A DNA stretch of 64,000 bases from Tellurirhabdus rosea (GTDB lineage Bacteria; Bacteroidota; Bacteroidia; Cytophagales; Spirosomataceae), in assembly GCF_026278345.1 (NCBI RefSeq), contig NZ_CP111085.1, positions 2,492,001 through 2,556,000 on the forward strand, read 5' to 3'. Below the pieces are notes generated by a model that made no database searches, had not been told where the DNA came from, and saw only the letters and a list, made by a program, of their open reading frames with translations. This document shows positions 16,387 to 25,420 of this stretch, piece by piece (within the stretch, counting starts at the first letter, position 1; each line of letters opens with the position of its first letter). A program made the translations under genes and the position numbers.

Positions 16387-16424
16387 CCCGTCATAACCGC
16401 CTGCGTTTCATAATTTCTTAAAAA

Positions 16425-16862
16425 ATGCTCCGTTTCTTTTCCGAAGACATCAAATTTTCTCTCCCTGAAAAGCCCCAGACCCGTACCTGGCTCAAAGAGC
16501 TGGCGGCGCAGGAAGGCTTCAAAATCGGGGAGCTCAACTACATTTTCTGCTCCGACGACTACCTGTTGCAGGTCAACCGCGACCACCTCGACCACGACTA
16601 TTACACGGACATCATCACCTTCGATAACTCGGAGGACGAGGACCGGCTGGAAGGCGACATTTTCATCAGCGTGGACCGGGTGCGCGACAACGCCCAAACC
16701 CTGAACGTGCCCGAAGAACAGGAACTGCGGCGCGTGCTGGCCCACGGCCTCCTGCACCTGAGCGGCTACGGCGACAAGACCGAGACCGAAGCGACCGAAA
16801 TGCGCCGGAAGGAAGAAGAGGCGCTGGCAGCCTGGTCGGCCTATCAGATAAAAAAGGCTTGA
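16425..16862 (+). CDS. ybeY: Endoribonuclease YbeY (16S rRNA maturation)
   Basis: This 145-residue metal-dependent RNase acts in 16S rRNA 3'-end processing and ribosome quality control. The signature is HGLLHLSGYGD with His107 and His111. The third ligand position, usually His in the HGxLHLxGYDH motif, is Asp117 here; I recall this variant from other Bacteroidota, so it is probably a lineage feature and not damage. The segment YYTDIITFD at about 59-67 is also conserved. It lies downstream of the helicase gene, with E4 between them. Confidence 0.92.
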   Translation: MLRFFSEDIKFSLPEKPQTRTWLKELAAQEGFKIGELNYIFCSDDYLLQVNRDHLDHDYYTDIITFDNSEDEDRLEGDIFISVDRVRDNAQTLNVPEEQELRRVLAHGLLHLSGYGDKTETEATEMRRKEEEALAAWSAYQIKKA

Positions 16863-16925
16863 TTCCCTGCCCCAAAATCCCGTATTTGCCGCGCAACAAT
16901 CAATCCTATCCGCTTCTTATCGCGT

Positions 16926-18395
16926 ATGCAGTTTACGGAACAAGACGAGTCCCAGATTCTGGCACAGGGCGCTTCCCTCGCGCTTGTTGAAGAACAGATA
17001 CAAAATTTTGTCAACGGTTTTCCCTTCCTGAACGTCATCAAGGCCGCTACGGTCGGCGACGGTATCATCCGGGTGGAAGAATCCCAGGCCGGCGAGCTGG
17101 TGAGCCGCTTCGACCGGCAGGCCGACAGCCTCTCGCTGCTCAAGTTCGTGCCCGCTTCGGGGGCCGCTACGCGGATGTTCAAGTCCCTGTTTGCGGCGCT
17201 GGAAGGCAAGAACGACAAGTCGGTGGATGAGTTTTTCGCCCGGCTGAAAGACTTTGCCTTCTACGATGCCCTCGGCCAGCCCGAGAATCTGGACCGGCAG
17301 TCCGTCCTCTCCATTCTCCTGACCGACGAAGGGCTGGATTACGGCAACCTGCCCAAGGGACTTCTGCTGTTTCACCAGTACCCCGACGGGCCGCGCACGC
17401 CGGTAGAAGAGCATCTGGTGGAAGGAGCGGCCTATGCCAATTCCGACGGGCTCGTCCGGATTCACTTCACCGTTTCGCCCGAACACCGCGACCGCTTCGA
17501 GGAGCTGATTCAGCGGGTGCTGCCGACGTATGAGGAAAAACTCGGGGCCCGCTTCGAGATCACCTTTTCGGAGCAGAAAAAGGCGACCGATACGATCTCG
17601 GTCAATCCGGACAATTCTCCGTTCCGCAACGGCGACGGGTCGCTGCTGTTCCGTCCGGCGGGCCACGGGGCGCTGATCGAAAACCTCAACGACATCGACG
17701 CCGATGTGGTGTTCATCAAAAACATCGACAACGTGGTGCCCGACCGGCTGAAGGAGCCGACCGTTACCTACAAAAAAGTGATTGGGGCCGTGCTGCTCGA
17801 CGTGCAGCAGCAGCTTTTCCGGTTCCAGCAGCTGCTCGACAGCCCGGACGTGAGCGAAGGTTATCTGACGGAAATTGACGAATTTCTGAAAACAACGCTC
17901 TGCACCCTTCCGCCGAACGGCTTCGAAAGCCTGTCCCAAGAAGACAAAATAACCTACTACCGCCGCAAGCTCGACCGGCCGGTGCGCGTCTGCGGTATGG
18001 TGCAGAACGTGGGCGAACCCGGCGGCGGGCCGTTCTGGGCGCAGAATGCCGACGGTTCGGTGTCCCTGCAAATCGTGGAATCGGCGCAGATCGACCTCGG
18101 CGATGCCGGTCAGAAGCAGATTTTCGACACGGCTACGCACTTCAATCCGGTGGATCTGGTGTGTTCGATGAAGAATCGGAATGGGGAGAAGTACAACCTC
18201 GTCTCGTACCGCGACCCCAAAACGGGCTTTATCACGGCCAAATCAAAAGACGGAAAGGAACTGAAAGCGCAGGAATTGCCTGGCCTCTGGAACGGCGCCA
18301 TGGCCGACTGGAACACGCTCTTCGTGGAAGTCCCGCTGATCACGTTCAACCCGGTAAAGACGGTGAACGATTTGCTGCGGAAGGAGCATCAGTAG
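16926..18395 (+). CDS. DUF4301 family protein
   Basis: This 489-residue cytoplasmic protein matches the DUF4301 family by size and by blocks such as FVPASGAATRMFK (about 74-86), where SGAATRMF resembles a sugar-nucleotidyltransferase-like glycine loop, GLLLFHQYPDGPRTPVEEHL and RVCGMVQNVGEPGGGPFW. The function is not established. The GAATRM loop and GGGPFW block suggest a nucleotidyltransferase-like fold, but this is inference. It is convergent with the Rrf2 gene, with fold-back element E5 between the stop codons. Confidence 0.85.
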   Translation: MQFTEQDESQILAQGASLALVEEQIQNFVNGFPFLNVIKAATVGDGIIRVEESQAGELVSRFDRQADSLSLLKFVPASGAATRMFKSLFAALEGKNDKSVDEFFARLKDFAFYDALGQPENLDRQSVLSILLTDEGLDYGNLPKGLLLFHQYPDGPRTPVEEHLVEGAAYANSDGLVRIHFTVSPEHRDRFEELIQRVLPTYEEKLGARFEITFSEQKKATDTISVNPDNSPFRNGDGSLLFRPAGHGALIENLNDIDADVVFIKNIDNVVPDRLKEPTVTYKKVIGAVLLDVQQQLFRFQQLLDSPDVSEGYLTEIDEFLKTTLCTLPPNGFESLSQEDKITYYRRKLDRPVRVCGMVQNVGEPGGGPFWAQNADGSVSLQIVESAQIDLGDAGQKQIFDTATHFNPVDLVCSMKNRNGEKYNLVSYRDPKTGFITAKSKDGKELKAQELPGLWNGAMADWNTLFVEVPLITFNPVKTVNDLLRKEHQ

Positions 18396-18401
18396 TCGTT
18401 T

Positions 18402-18499
18402 AAAAGTTTAGAGTTTATAGTTTAGGGTTTATAGCTGCTCCGCAAGGCTTAGAAATGGCGAAGCAACTATAAACCCTAAACTATAAACTTTAAACTTTA
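18402..18499. repeat. Fold-back element E5, TTTAGAG/TTTATAG word family
   Basis: The left arm (18403-18443) and right arm (18458-18498) are 41 nt with three mismatches, closed by a 14-nt loop. The inner end is GCTCCGC on the left and GCGAAGC on the right. It lies between convergent genes, and the Rrf2 stop codon (18497-18499) overlaps the right arm. Confidence 0.95.
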
Positions 18500-18961
18500 T
18501 ACCGTTACCGCCGAATCCGTCGGGGCGGTGTTCTCCACCGGGGCTTCGGTTTTGGGGATAAAGGTCTTCAGCGTTGTGTTTTCGTAGACGGCGAGGTTGG
18601 CGTCGCGCACCTGTTCCATGATGGGGCGGATGGCGCAGGTCAGCTCGTCGGTGCAGTCGTCGCAGCGGACGTAGAAATGCTTGGACACGCAGGGCGTCGG
18701 GGCGATGGGGCCGTCGATGACCCGCAGCACCTGCGCCAAGTTGACGCGCTCGGGGTCTACGCGCAGCAGGTAGCCGCCGCCCTTGCCCTTCTGGCTCTGG
18801 AGAATACCGTGGTTACGCAATTCGAGCAGAATTGCCTCCAGAAACTTCTTCGGAATATTTTCTTTCGCCGAAATATAAGAAATCAGAACCGGGCCTTTCC
18901 CGAACTCTTCGGTCAGAACCTTCAGTGCTTTAATGGCGTACTTTGCTTTCTTGGAAATCAT
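18497..18961 (-). CDS. Rrf2 family transcriptional regulator
   Basis: This 154-residue regulator has an N-terminal winged helix (MISKKAKYAIKALKVL, with RNHGILQSQKGKGGGYLL as the wing) followed by Cys91, Cys100, Cys103 and Cys109 in a CxxxxxxxxCxxCxxxxxC pattern. Those cysteines match the Fe-S-binding loop of IscR/NsrR-type members, although spacing varies in the family. It may sense iron-sulfur status, nitric oxide or sulfur supply. No target gene is obvious; the diheme cytochrome gene ends 40 nt upstream on the same strand. It could be cotranscribed with that operon. Confidence 0.9.
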   Translation of the reverse strand: MISKKAKYAIKALKVLTEEFGKGPVLISYISAKENIPKKFLEAILLELRNHGILQSQKGKGGGYLLRVDPERVNLAQVLRVIDGPIAPTPCVSKHFYVRCDDCTDELTCAIRPIMEQVRDANLAVYENTTLKTFIPKTEAPVENTAPTDSAVTV

Positions 18962-19001
18962 CCGCGTTACGGTGTTTAAAAAAATATACGGTAAGACTGA
19001 T

Positions 19002-20048
19002 TCAAGGTTTCAGGTTCTTAATCCACTCCTTTACCAGTTCCACACTTTCCTCATGGACTAATTGGCGGGATAATTCCGGCATCCGGATGCCCGGGTCGAC
19101 CGATTCGAGCCGATACACCAGGATGGATTTTTCGGGATGCCCCGCCACAATATCAAATTGCCGTCCGCCCGAACCGCGTCCGGCGGCAACCGGTGTCTTG
19201 TTGATACCCAGCAGCGTAGGGTCATTCTGCCGAATCCGCAAATCCAGTCCCGACGTGCGGGCCGGCCCCTGCGGACTGTGGCAATGCGCACAGTTAATAT
19301 CCAGCCATGCTCTCGCCCTTTCTGCTACTGTACCCGTCGCAGGATCATTCCAAATTGCCAATTTAGGCACTTCTGCCAACTCAGGCAACTTTTGCAGCCA
19401 TTTTAAGCGGCTCCAGCGGCTCAATTGGTTTTCGGACCCGTCCGAGTAAGTAAAAATACCGTTCAACTGACGAGCCGACGGGCCAATCGGCACCATTTTA
19501 TTACCGGAAACGTGGCAGCCTTTGCATTGGTTCATGTTCGGAACCGTGTACATCAGTTTGCGCCGCGTGCCGCTTCCATCCGTCCAGCCCACTTCTTTCC
19601 GGTCGCCGGCCACTTCGAGCACGGCGTCGGTCTGCTCGTCGTTCCAGACGTACGGATACGCCTTCCAGCCCTGCGATTCGTGAACCAGCAGGCGGGTTTC
19701 CAGCAGCCGCCGTCCTTTGGCCGGGTCGCGGGCATCGTTCGGGTAATAAAACGTTTTCGCCAGCACCGTTCCGACCGGGAATCCGAGCACGCTGTCCGGG
19801 TTGTAGGCCACGGTCTCGCCTTCCGGCATGCGGACAAAACGCAGCTTTTCGGCATAATCGCTGAACAGCGGCGTATTCAGCCCGTACGGCAGAACGCCTT
19901 CCGCCGGCTTCTGGTCCGCCAGTCGCCCGGCAAAAAGACCGTACGCCGATAATGTTTCAAAAGGCGGCGGCTGGGGCTTTTTACTTTCCAGTGACATCGC
20001 ACCCAGGCCGGGCACCGCCAGCGCCAGCATCCACAGCAGTCGTTTCAT
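19002..20048 (-). CDS. SO2930/HNE_0200-type diheme c-type cytochrome
   Basis: This 348-residue exported protein has a signal-like N-terminus MKRLLWMLALAVPGLGAM and two haem-binding motifs, CKGCH (175-179) and CAHCH (253-257). The order and surrounding text (PYGLNTPLFSDYAEKLRFV; NCAHCHSPQGPARTSGLDL) match the SO2930/HNE_0200 family, which is regularly paired with a parallel beta-helix protein, as here. The ATG overlaps the stop codon of the upstream beta-helix gene by 4 nt, so the two are translationally coupled. It probably acts in the periplasm or at the outer membrane as an electron carrier; substrate unknown. Confidence 0.88.
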   Translation of the reverse strand: MKRLLWMLALAVPGLGAMSLESKKPQPPPFETLSAYGLFAGRLADQKPAEGVLPYGLNTPLFSDYAEKLRFVRMPEGETVAYNPDSVLGFPVGTVLAKTFYYPNDARDPAKGRRLLETRLLVHESQGWKAYPYVWNDEQTDAVLEVAGDRKEVGWTDGSGTRRKLMYTVPNMNQCKGCHVSGNKMVPIGPSARQLNGIFTYSDGSENQLSRWSRLKWLQKLPELAEVPKLAIWNDPATGTVAERARAWLDINCAHCHSPQGPARTSGLDLRIRQNDPTLLGINKTPVAAGRGSGGRQFDIVAGHPEKSILVYRLESVDPGIRMPELSRQLVHEESVELVKEWIKNLKP

Positions 20049-21259
20049 GGCTCGCGGCGGACTACCGTTTCCTGCAGGGGCGTATGCGTACAATCGTACG
20101 GGCCCACGTCCCGCGACAGGTTCCGGAAGTTATTCCCGGCGTCCAGATTCACAAACGTAGCGTTGCGGTTGTTGCGGATGCAGATGCGCGCGTCCGGACG
20201 GATCTGGCCGCTCGCGCTTCGTACCTTCGGATCCACGATTCCGTCGTACACAATGTCCGGCACCCTCTTCCCAAAACGCAGCTTCAGCCGGAACAACTGA
20301 CCGATTCGCCCTTTTCCCACAAACCGCACCGGGTCCCGTTCGTAGAGGTTATCGTGAACGGAAATCGCTGTGGGATACGGGTAATAGGCCGAATCCTTCA
20401 AAGGATTTTCGGTCATATAATAGCTTACAATACTCGTGCCGATGCTGTTGTTTTTCCGGATTTCATTGCCAAAAATTTCAACCTGGTTGGTGGCCAGAAC
20501 CATTACGCCCGTCCCGGCGGGCACTTTGGCGACGATATTTCCCTTCGGCGCGAAGTTCGGATAATTGTTGTTCGTAATCCGGTTATTGAAAACCCGCACG
20601 TTTCCGCCCCGCTTCTGCACCAGGTCGGGCAGGTCGAAAATGAGGATACCGCCGGTGTTGTCGTAGGCGTCGTTGTCATACACATCGGCCATCAGTGAGT
20701 TTTCAATCTCGATGCCCGCCACGTTGTGCGTCGCCCGGCACTTCCGGACGATGATGTTCTTCGACTGCCCGACGTAAATTCCGGCATCCGAAGCGCCCAT
20801 GGCGGTGCAGTTTTCGATGAGGACGTTCTGACACTGGACCGGATACAGCCCGTAGGAGCCGTTGTCCGGCCCCGGCAGGCCCGTCCATTCGACCGTGACG
20901 TTGCGGAAGGTGATGCCGTTGACGTTCATGGTCTTGATGCAGTCGCCTTTGGTATCCTGAATCGTCAGGTCCTCGATGGTGATGTTCTCCGAATTATCGA
21001 CGCGGATGCCCTCGGCCCCTTCGGTCTGGCCTTTGAAGTTCAGGATGGTTTTCTGCTGCCCTTTTCCGCGGATGGTCACGCGCTTTTTCCCGTCCATCGA
21101 CAGGCTGCCCGTAAACCGGAATGTGCCCTCGTCGAGGGTAATCACTTCGCCGTCTTCGGCCATAATCAGGGCTTTCTGAAACCGTTTCTGGGCGTCGCCC
21201 TGGGCGTGGGCCGTCGCCAGCAGACAACAGAAGAGGAGCGTAAAAAAGATGGATTTCAT
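20045..21259 (-). CDS. Secreted parallel beta-helix repeat protein
   Basis: This 404-residue protein has a signal peptide (MKSIFFTLLFCCLLATAHAQ) followed by a right-handed parallel beta-helix: repeated turns such as NITIEDLTIQDT, GITFRNVTVEWT, NVLIENCTAMGAS and NIIVRKCRATHN between about 80 and 270. It matches the family paired with HNE_0200-type cytochromes. Beta-helix proteins of this kind often bind or cleave polysaccharides, but no catalytic residues are evident. It is first in a two-gene operon with the cytochrome. Confidence 0.85.
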   Translation of the reverse strand: MKSIFFTLLFCCLLATAHAQGDAQKRFQKALIMAEDGEVITLDEGTFRFTGSLSMDGKKRVTIRGKGQQKTILNFKGQTEGAEGIRVDNSENITIEDLTIQDTKGDCIKTMNVNGITFRNVTVEWTGLPGPDNGSYGLYPVQCQNVLIENCTAMGASDAGIYVGQSKNIIVRKCRATHNVAGIEIENSLMADVYDNDAYDNTGGILIFDLPDLVQKRGGNVRVFNNRITNNNYPNFAPKGNIVAKVPAGTGVMVLATNQVEIFGNEIRKNNSIGTSIVSYYMTENPLKDSAYYPYPTAISVHDNLYERDPVRFVGKGRIGQLFRLKLRFGKRVPDIVYDGIVDPKVRSASGQIRPDARICIRNNRNATFVNLDAGNNFRNLSRDVGPYDCTHTPLQETVVRREP

Positions 21260-21285
21260 GGTTTTGGACCGGTGGCAAACCGGCG

Positions 21286-22593
21286 TTACCGACGTTTCAT
21301 TTCCCGTTCGAGACTTTGTTTATACGGATGAAAATCGACCTGCAGCGTGTGGCGCGGTGAGTGCTTGTACCGCCGCAGGTTCCGTTGCTTTTCGGCTTCG
21401 AGCGATTGCAGCATGGCCTGTCGGTCGGGCAGGCGGCATTCGCCCGTAATCAGCCGGGCAATCCAGCGGGCCTGCGCCTCCGCCAGCGGCATGATGGCCC
21501 CCAGCGGCTGGACCAGCCCCAGAAAAAACAGGCCCGGATAGTCCGGATGCACGACGCGGCGGTAAAGCTGCAGGTCGTTCGAGTTTTCGACGTTAAAAAA
21601 GCCGTTTCCAAAAAACGGAAACGAGACCTTGTACCCCGTCGCGTAGATGACCATATCGAACGCTTCGGTGGTATGGTCTTCAAAAGTTACGTTTTTTCCC
21701 TTAAACTCGCGGACATTCGGTTTGAAACCAATCAGTCCGCGGCCCGCCAGATTCAGCAGATCCTGCGAAATGGTCGGGTGCTCGCTCAGAAGCGGCCGTT
21801 TGGGCACCGGCACGCCGTAGGCCGACTGCCGCCCGCGGGCCAGCCAGAGCGACATGCCCAGCAAACCCCGCTGCAGCGGCAGGGGCAGCTTCGCCGTCAG
21901 CGGGTTGGCCAGCGAATCAAAAGGCATGCCCATCAGCCAGTTCGGGACGATGTAGGCGCCGCTGCGGGTCGAAATGACCACGCGGCCCGAATACAGCCGG
22001 GCGGCCTCGCAGGCGATATCGACGGCCGAATTGCCGATGCCGACGATCAGCAGGTTTTTGCCCCGAATCTGCTCCGGCACCTTGTAGTCGTGCGAGTGGA
22101 GCGTTTCGCCCGTAAACGTACCCGGAAATGGCGGGTCCGGGTAGCGGGGATTCCAGTGGTGGCCGTTGGCGACGATGACGTACTTGTAATCGCGTTCGAG
22201 GCCCGTGTCGGTCGTGACCCGGTATCCGCAACCGTCCGCACTCCGGCGAACGTCCGTGACCGCCGTGCGGAACGTGATGTGCTCGTAAAGGCCGAAGTGC
22301 CGGGCGTAGGATTCAAAATAGTGCAGAATCTGACGGTGGTGCGGAAACATCGGGTAATCGCGCGGCATCGGGAAGTCGCTGTAAGCCATCACGTCCCGGT
22401 TGGTGTTGATGTGCAGCGAACGGTAGGCCGACGACAGGCCGTTGTCGTTGTCGTAGCGCCAGTTTCCACCGATGTCCGACCCTTTCTCAAAGCAGTCGAA
22501 CGCAATCCCGTGCTGTCTGAGGGTCTTGGCCGCTGTCACTCCCGACGAGCCGGCACCGATAATGCAGACGGTTGGAGTCAGATGGGTAGTCAT
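21286..22593 (-). CDS. Flavin-containing monooxygenase
   Basis: This 435-residue NAD(P)H/FAD monooxygenase has the FAD loop CIIGAGSSGVTAAK (GAGSSG at 13-18), GGNWRYD, a central NADPH loop VGIGNSAVDIA (about 190) and the FMO fingerprint region HSHDYK. ATGY in VIYATGYKVSFPF is the late conserved block. It would oxygenate soft nucleophiles or ketones. Start 22593 removes 24 upstream residues with no homology. It is divergent from an SDR gene, 127 bp apart, a pairing that suggests shared substrate metabolism. Confidence 0.9.
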   Translation of the reverse strand: MTTHLTPTVCIIGAGSSGVTAAKTLRQHGIAFDCFEKGSDIGGNWRYDNDNGLSSAYRSLHINTNRDVMAYSDFPMPRDYPMFPHHRQILHYFESYARHFGLYEHITFRTAVTDVRRSADGCGYRVTTDTGLERDYKYVIVANGHHWNPRYPDPPFPGTFTGETLHSHDYKVPEQIRGKNLLIVGIGNSAVDIACEAARLYSGRVVISTRSGAYIVPNWLMGMPFDSLANPLTAKLPLPLQRGLLGMSLWLARGRQSAYGVPVPKRPLLSEHPTISQDLLNLAGRGLIGFKPNVREFKGKNVTFEDHTTEAFDMVIYATGYKVSFPFFGNGFFNVENSNDLQLYRRVVHPDYPGLFFLGLVQPLGAIMPLAEAQARWIARLITGECRLPDRQAMLQSLEAEKQRNLRRYKHSPRHTLQVDFHPYKQSLEREMKRR

Positions 22594-22720
22594 GTCGATA
22601 GGATGCTCCGATAATTGTACTAAAGTGAGGAAAAATTTAACGGATTTCCGAAAATAATCGGGCAATGTTTTATGCTTGTATTTTAATACGCTGATCTACA
22701 TAACACTAACCGATTTACTC

Positions 22721-23542
22721 ATGATGTACATCTGCCTCCTGACAGGATGCGCCAACGGGATTGGACTGTATCTGACGGATGTGCTCCTGCGGAAAGGCCA
22801 TTGCGTGGTGGCCACCGATATTGATGAAACCCAGCTCCGCCGGGCGGCGGCCGAGCGCGGCTGGCCTCCGGACCGGCACCGCCTGCTGAAACTCGATGTG
22901 ACCTGTGCCTCCGACTGGCAGCAGGCGCTCGACGAAGTGATGAGTTCGTGGGGGCGCCTTGATATTGGAATGAACATCGCGGGCGTCATCCGCCCCGGCT
23001 ACGTGGCCAAATTTCCGCCGGAAGACATTGATTTCATGGTAGACATCAACCTGAAAGGGGTCATGCTCGGGACCCGGCTGATGGCCGAAGCCATGATTCC
23101 GCAGCGCTTCGGCCAGATTGTCAACATCGCCTCGCTGGCCGGCGTGGCCCCGATCGAAGGGCTGGCGGTTTATTCGGCCACCAAGGCCGCCGTCCGGTTT
23201 TTCTCGCTGGCGGCAGCATCGGAGCTGAACCGCCACCGGGTGGGCGTGTCCGTCGTCTGTTCGGACGTGGTCGATACCAACATGTTCCGGCAGCAGCTCC
23301 CGCACGAAGCGGCGGCGCTGACGTTTTCGGGCGACCGGATTTTGACCGTGGAAGAAGTGTGCCAGACGATTCTCCGGGAGGCGCTGGAACGAAAAAGGGC
23401 CGAGATTCTGATTCCGCCGGGAAGAGGCTGGCTGGCGAAACTGGGCAATTTGTTTCCGGAAACGGCCCGGCACCTGACCGAACGGCTCAGGAAGCGGGGA
23501 AACGAGAAGCGAATGTCTTTGAACCGGGATTCGGGGGATTAA
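22721..23542 (+). CDS. Short-chain dehydrogenase/reductase
   Basis: This 273-residue Rossmann enzyme has TGCANGIG (8-15), the NNAG-equivalent NIAG (85-88), Ser138 and the YSATK motif with Tyr151 and Lys155. The C-terminal RGWLAKLGNLFPETARHL tail is like SDRs acting on lipid or steroid-like substrates, but the substrate is not readable. ATG 22721 or 22724 is the likely start; the earlier TTG is not supported. Its last codons and stop lie in the left arm of fold-back element E6. Confidence 0.88.
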   Translation: MMYICLLTGCANGIGLYLTDVLLRKGHCVVATDIDETQLRRAAAERGWPPDRHRLLKLDVTCASDWQQALDEVMSSWGRLDIGMNIAGVIRPGYVAKFPPEDIDFMVDINLKGVMLGTRLMAEAMIPQRFGQIVNIASLAGVAPIEGLAVYSATKAAVRFFSLAAASELNRHRVGVSVVCSDVVDTNMFRQQLPHEAAALTFSGDRILTVEEVCQTILREALERKRAEILIPPGRGWLAKLGNLFPETARHLTERLRKRGNEKRMSLNRDSGD

Positions 23543-23609
23543 CGGATTTACCAGGATGCGTCGCCGTTTTGGAATCACAGTAAATCCATTAATCCGTGTA
23601 ATCCCGGTC
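23522..23609. repeat. Fold-back element E6, GGATTAA word family
   Basis: The left arm (23522-23551) includes the last seven codons of the SDR gene region with its TAA. The right arm (23580-23609) is an imperfect inverted copy reading, on the minus strand, GACCGGGATTACACGGATTA. Words match E0 and E12. Confidence 0.85.
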
Positions 23610-23615
23610 TAAAAG

Positions 23616-23644
23616 AAAAACCGGGAGTAAAACCCCCGGCTTTT
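23616..23644 (-). terminator. Intrinsic terminator of the IPT/TIG gene
   Basis: AAAAACCGGG pairs with CCCGGCTTTT with one mismatch around 9 nt. It lies just past the stop codon of the minus-strand IPT/TIG lipoprotein gene and has A/T runs at both ends. Confidence 0.7.
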
Positions 23645-23675
23645 CGTGCGACACCAATATGAAATTAAAAAGAGC

Positions 23676-25379
23676 TTAGTTATAGTCAGTGTTCTGCGGA
23701 TCGAAGTTGGTCCAGCCCTGCGCCCAGTTGGTGGCGCCGAAGGCCCCGCGGAAGGCACCCGTCGTGAAGAACGCGTCCAGCTTCGTCGACGTGACGGCTC
23801 CCTGCAACAGAGGCGAACCGGTGCCCGGCAGTAAGGTCGGCGTAGTCAGGTTGAACGTAGCGGCGGGCAGCAGCAGCGTGGCGGCGTCGGTTACGACGTT
23901 GTTGTTACGGGCGGCTTCCGAGAAATACGCCAGAGCCTGTTCGTTGGTGATGGCACCCGCGCCCCGCACCGGAATCGACGTGGTGGAACCGGAGATGCCG
24001 ACGTTCGCCATCGTAATGCCGCGGAGGTCGAGGCGACCCGCCGTGGCGTTGGCCAGCGTACCGGTAGCCGTGCCATCGAGGCGCAGCCCTTCCGGGAAAC
24101 CGACAAATACCGAGTTGTAGATGCTGATGGCCGTGTTGCGACGCAGGTGCATGGCCGACTGGTAGCCGCCGCTGCCCTGGGCCGTAGCCGTCGAAGGCGT
24201 GGTTCCCGGCGCGAAGGCAAACGCACTCACGTTGGCGAAGACCGGAGCCGTCAGCGGCAGGCCGTTGTTGGCGGCCGTAGCCGGTTCGCCCGGGTTGAAG
24301 TTGTCGGATTCAAAAATGTTGGAGCCGGACTGGTCAGCAAAGGCCGGGTCGCGCAGGGCCAGCGCATACTGCACTTTACCCACATAACCGAAGTCCGTAT
24401 CGAAGTCGTCGTCAAAGGTGCGCAGGGCCACCAGGTTCTTGGCGTTTACCGTACCACCGAACCACTCATACGCATCGTCACCGCTGTAGGAAACCTGCAC
24501 GTTTTCAATCGTCGTGCCTGAGCCGACCCCGTACAGCGTCAGACCGTTGATTTCCGAGTTCGTGGCCGTTGACAGGGCAATACCCGGGAACTCGATGCGA
24601 ACGTAGCGCAGCGTACCTGAATTGTCGGCCGCTTCGTTGTCCGTGCCGAACGTACCGGCGATACCCCCTTCGAACGTGCGGGAAGCCGCCTGGTTGTGCG
24701 GTGCTTTACCGATGATGACGATACCACCCCAGTCGCCGTAGTTCCGCTGTCCGCGGGCCTTGTTCGACGTAAAGACGATCGGCTCCTGGGCCGTACCATC
24801 CGCCACGATACGGGCACCTTTTTCGATGATCAGCGTACCGCCGCGCTGGTTGCCCGACGGGTCCTGCTCGCGGGTTCCGCCCTTGATGATGGTTCCCGGC
24901 TGAATCGTCAGCACGGCACCACTCTTGACGTATACAAAGCCGCGGATGACGTAAATCGTCCCTTTGGACCAGGTGGTGTTCTGCGTAATATCACCCTGCA
25001 CTTCCTGTACCGGACGGGCGCTGATAGAGAAAGCAGTTGCACTCTGCACCGTAGCGCCACCGGAAGTTACTGAAATCGGGCCGTTCTGGGCACCAGCCGG
25101 AACTGTCACGACCAGCTGGGTAGCCGTGGCCGACTGAACTGCCGCCCGGACATTGCCGCTGAACGTAACGGTATTGCTTTCCGGGGTCGTGCTGAATTGG
25201 GTCCCTGTAATGGTGACGGTGCTGCCAACCGGAGCAGACGTCGGCGACACATTCGTGATGCTCAACACCGGGTCGGGTGTACTGTCATTCTCACAAGCCG
25301 TCAGACCGGCAAACAGGCTGAGTGCTATCAGCAGAGAGAGCGGCCAGTTTGCCAAACGGCAGGATTTCAGAAATTGCAT
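23676..25379 (-). CDS. IPT/TIG-domain surface lipoprotein, partner of the TonB receptor
   Basis: This 567-residue lipoprotein (lipobox LTAC with Cys29) carries an IPT/TIG immunoglobulin-like domain at about 35-120 (ITNVSPTSAPVGSTVTITG) followed by a beta-solenoid-like region with IQPGTIIKGG, ERGxRI-type turns, YGDWGGIVIIGKAP and DDDFDTDFGYVGKVQY. It lies 41 nt downstream of the TonB-dependent receptor gene and should be cotranscribed with it. A SusD-like role, capturing a substrate for the receptor, is possible although the fold is different. A PHO-box-like promoter upstream of the operon suggests phosphate-starvation control. Confidence 0.82.
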   Translation of the reverse strand: MQFLKSCRLANWPLSLLIALSLFAGLTACENDSTPDPVLSITNVSPTSAPVGSTVTITGTQFSTTPESNTVTFSGNVRAAVQSATATQLVVTVPAGAQNGPISVTSGGATVQSATAFSISARPVQEVQGDITQNTTWSKGTIYVIRGFVYVKSGAVLTIQPGTIIKGGTREQDPSGNQRGGTLIIEKGARIVADGTAQEPIVFTSNKARGQRNYGDWGGIVIIGKAPHNQAASRTFEGGIAGTFGTDNEAADNSGTLRYVRIEFPGIALSTATNSEINGLTLYGVGSGTTIENVQVSYSGDDAYEWFGGTVNAKNLVALRTFDDDFDTDFGYVGKVQYALALRDPAFADQSGSNIFESDNFNPGEPATAANNGLPLTAPVFANVSAFAFAPGTTPSTATAQGSGGYQSAMHLRRNTAISIYNSVFVGFPEGLRLDGTATGTLANATAGRLDLRGITMANVGISGSTTSIPVRGAGAITNEQALAYFSEAARNNNVVTDAATLLLPAATFNLTTPTLLPGTGSPLLQGAVTSTKLDAFFTTGAFRGAFGATNWAQGWTNFDPQNTDYN

Positions 25380-25420
25380 AAACTATAGATAGGTTGGTTG
25401 TTAATTACCCCTTCAGACCC

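Noticed and set aside
13914-16757. A 947-codon open frame on the minus strand across the helicase and ybeY genes
   Set aside because: It is antisense to two clear genes with intact motifs; its composition is low in hydrophobic blocks and rich in Arg/Val/Gly, as expected for a shadow frame in GC-rich DNA.
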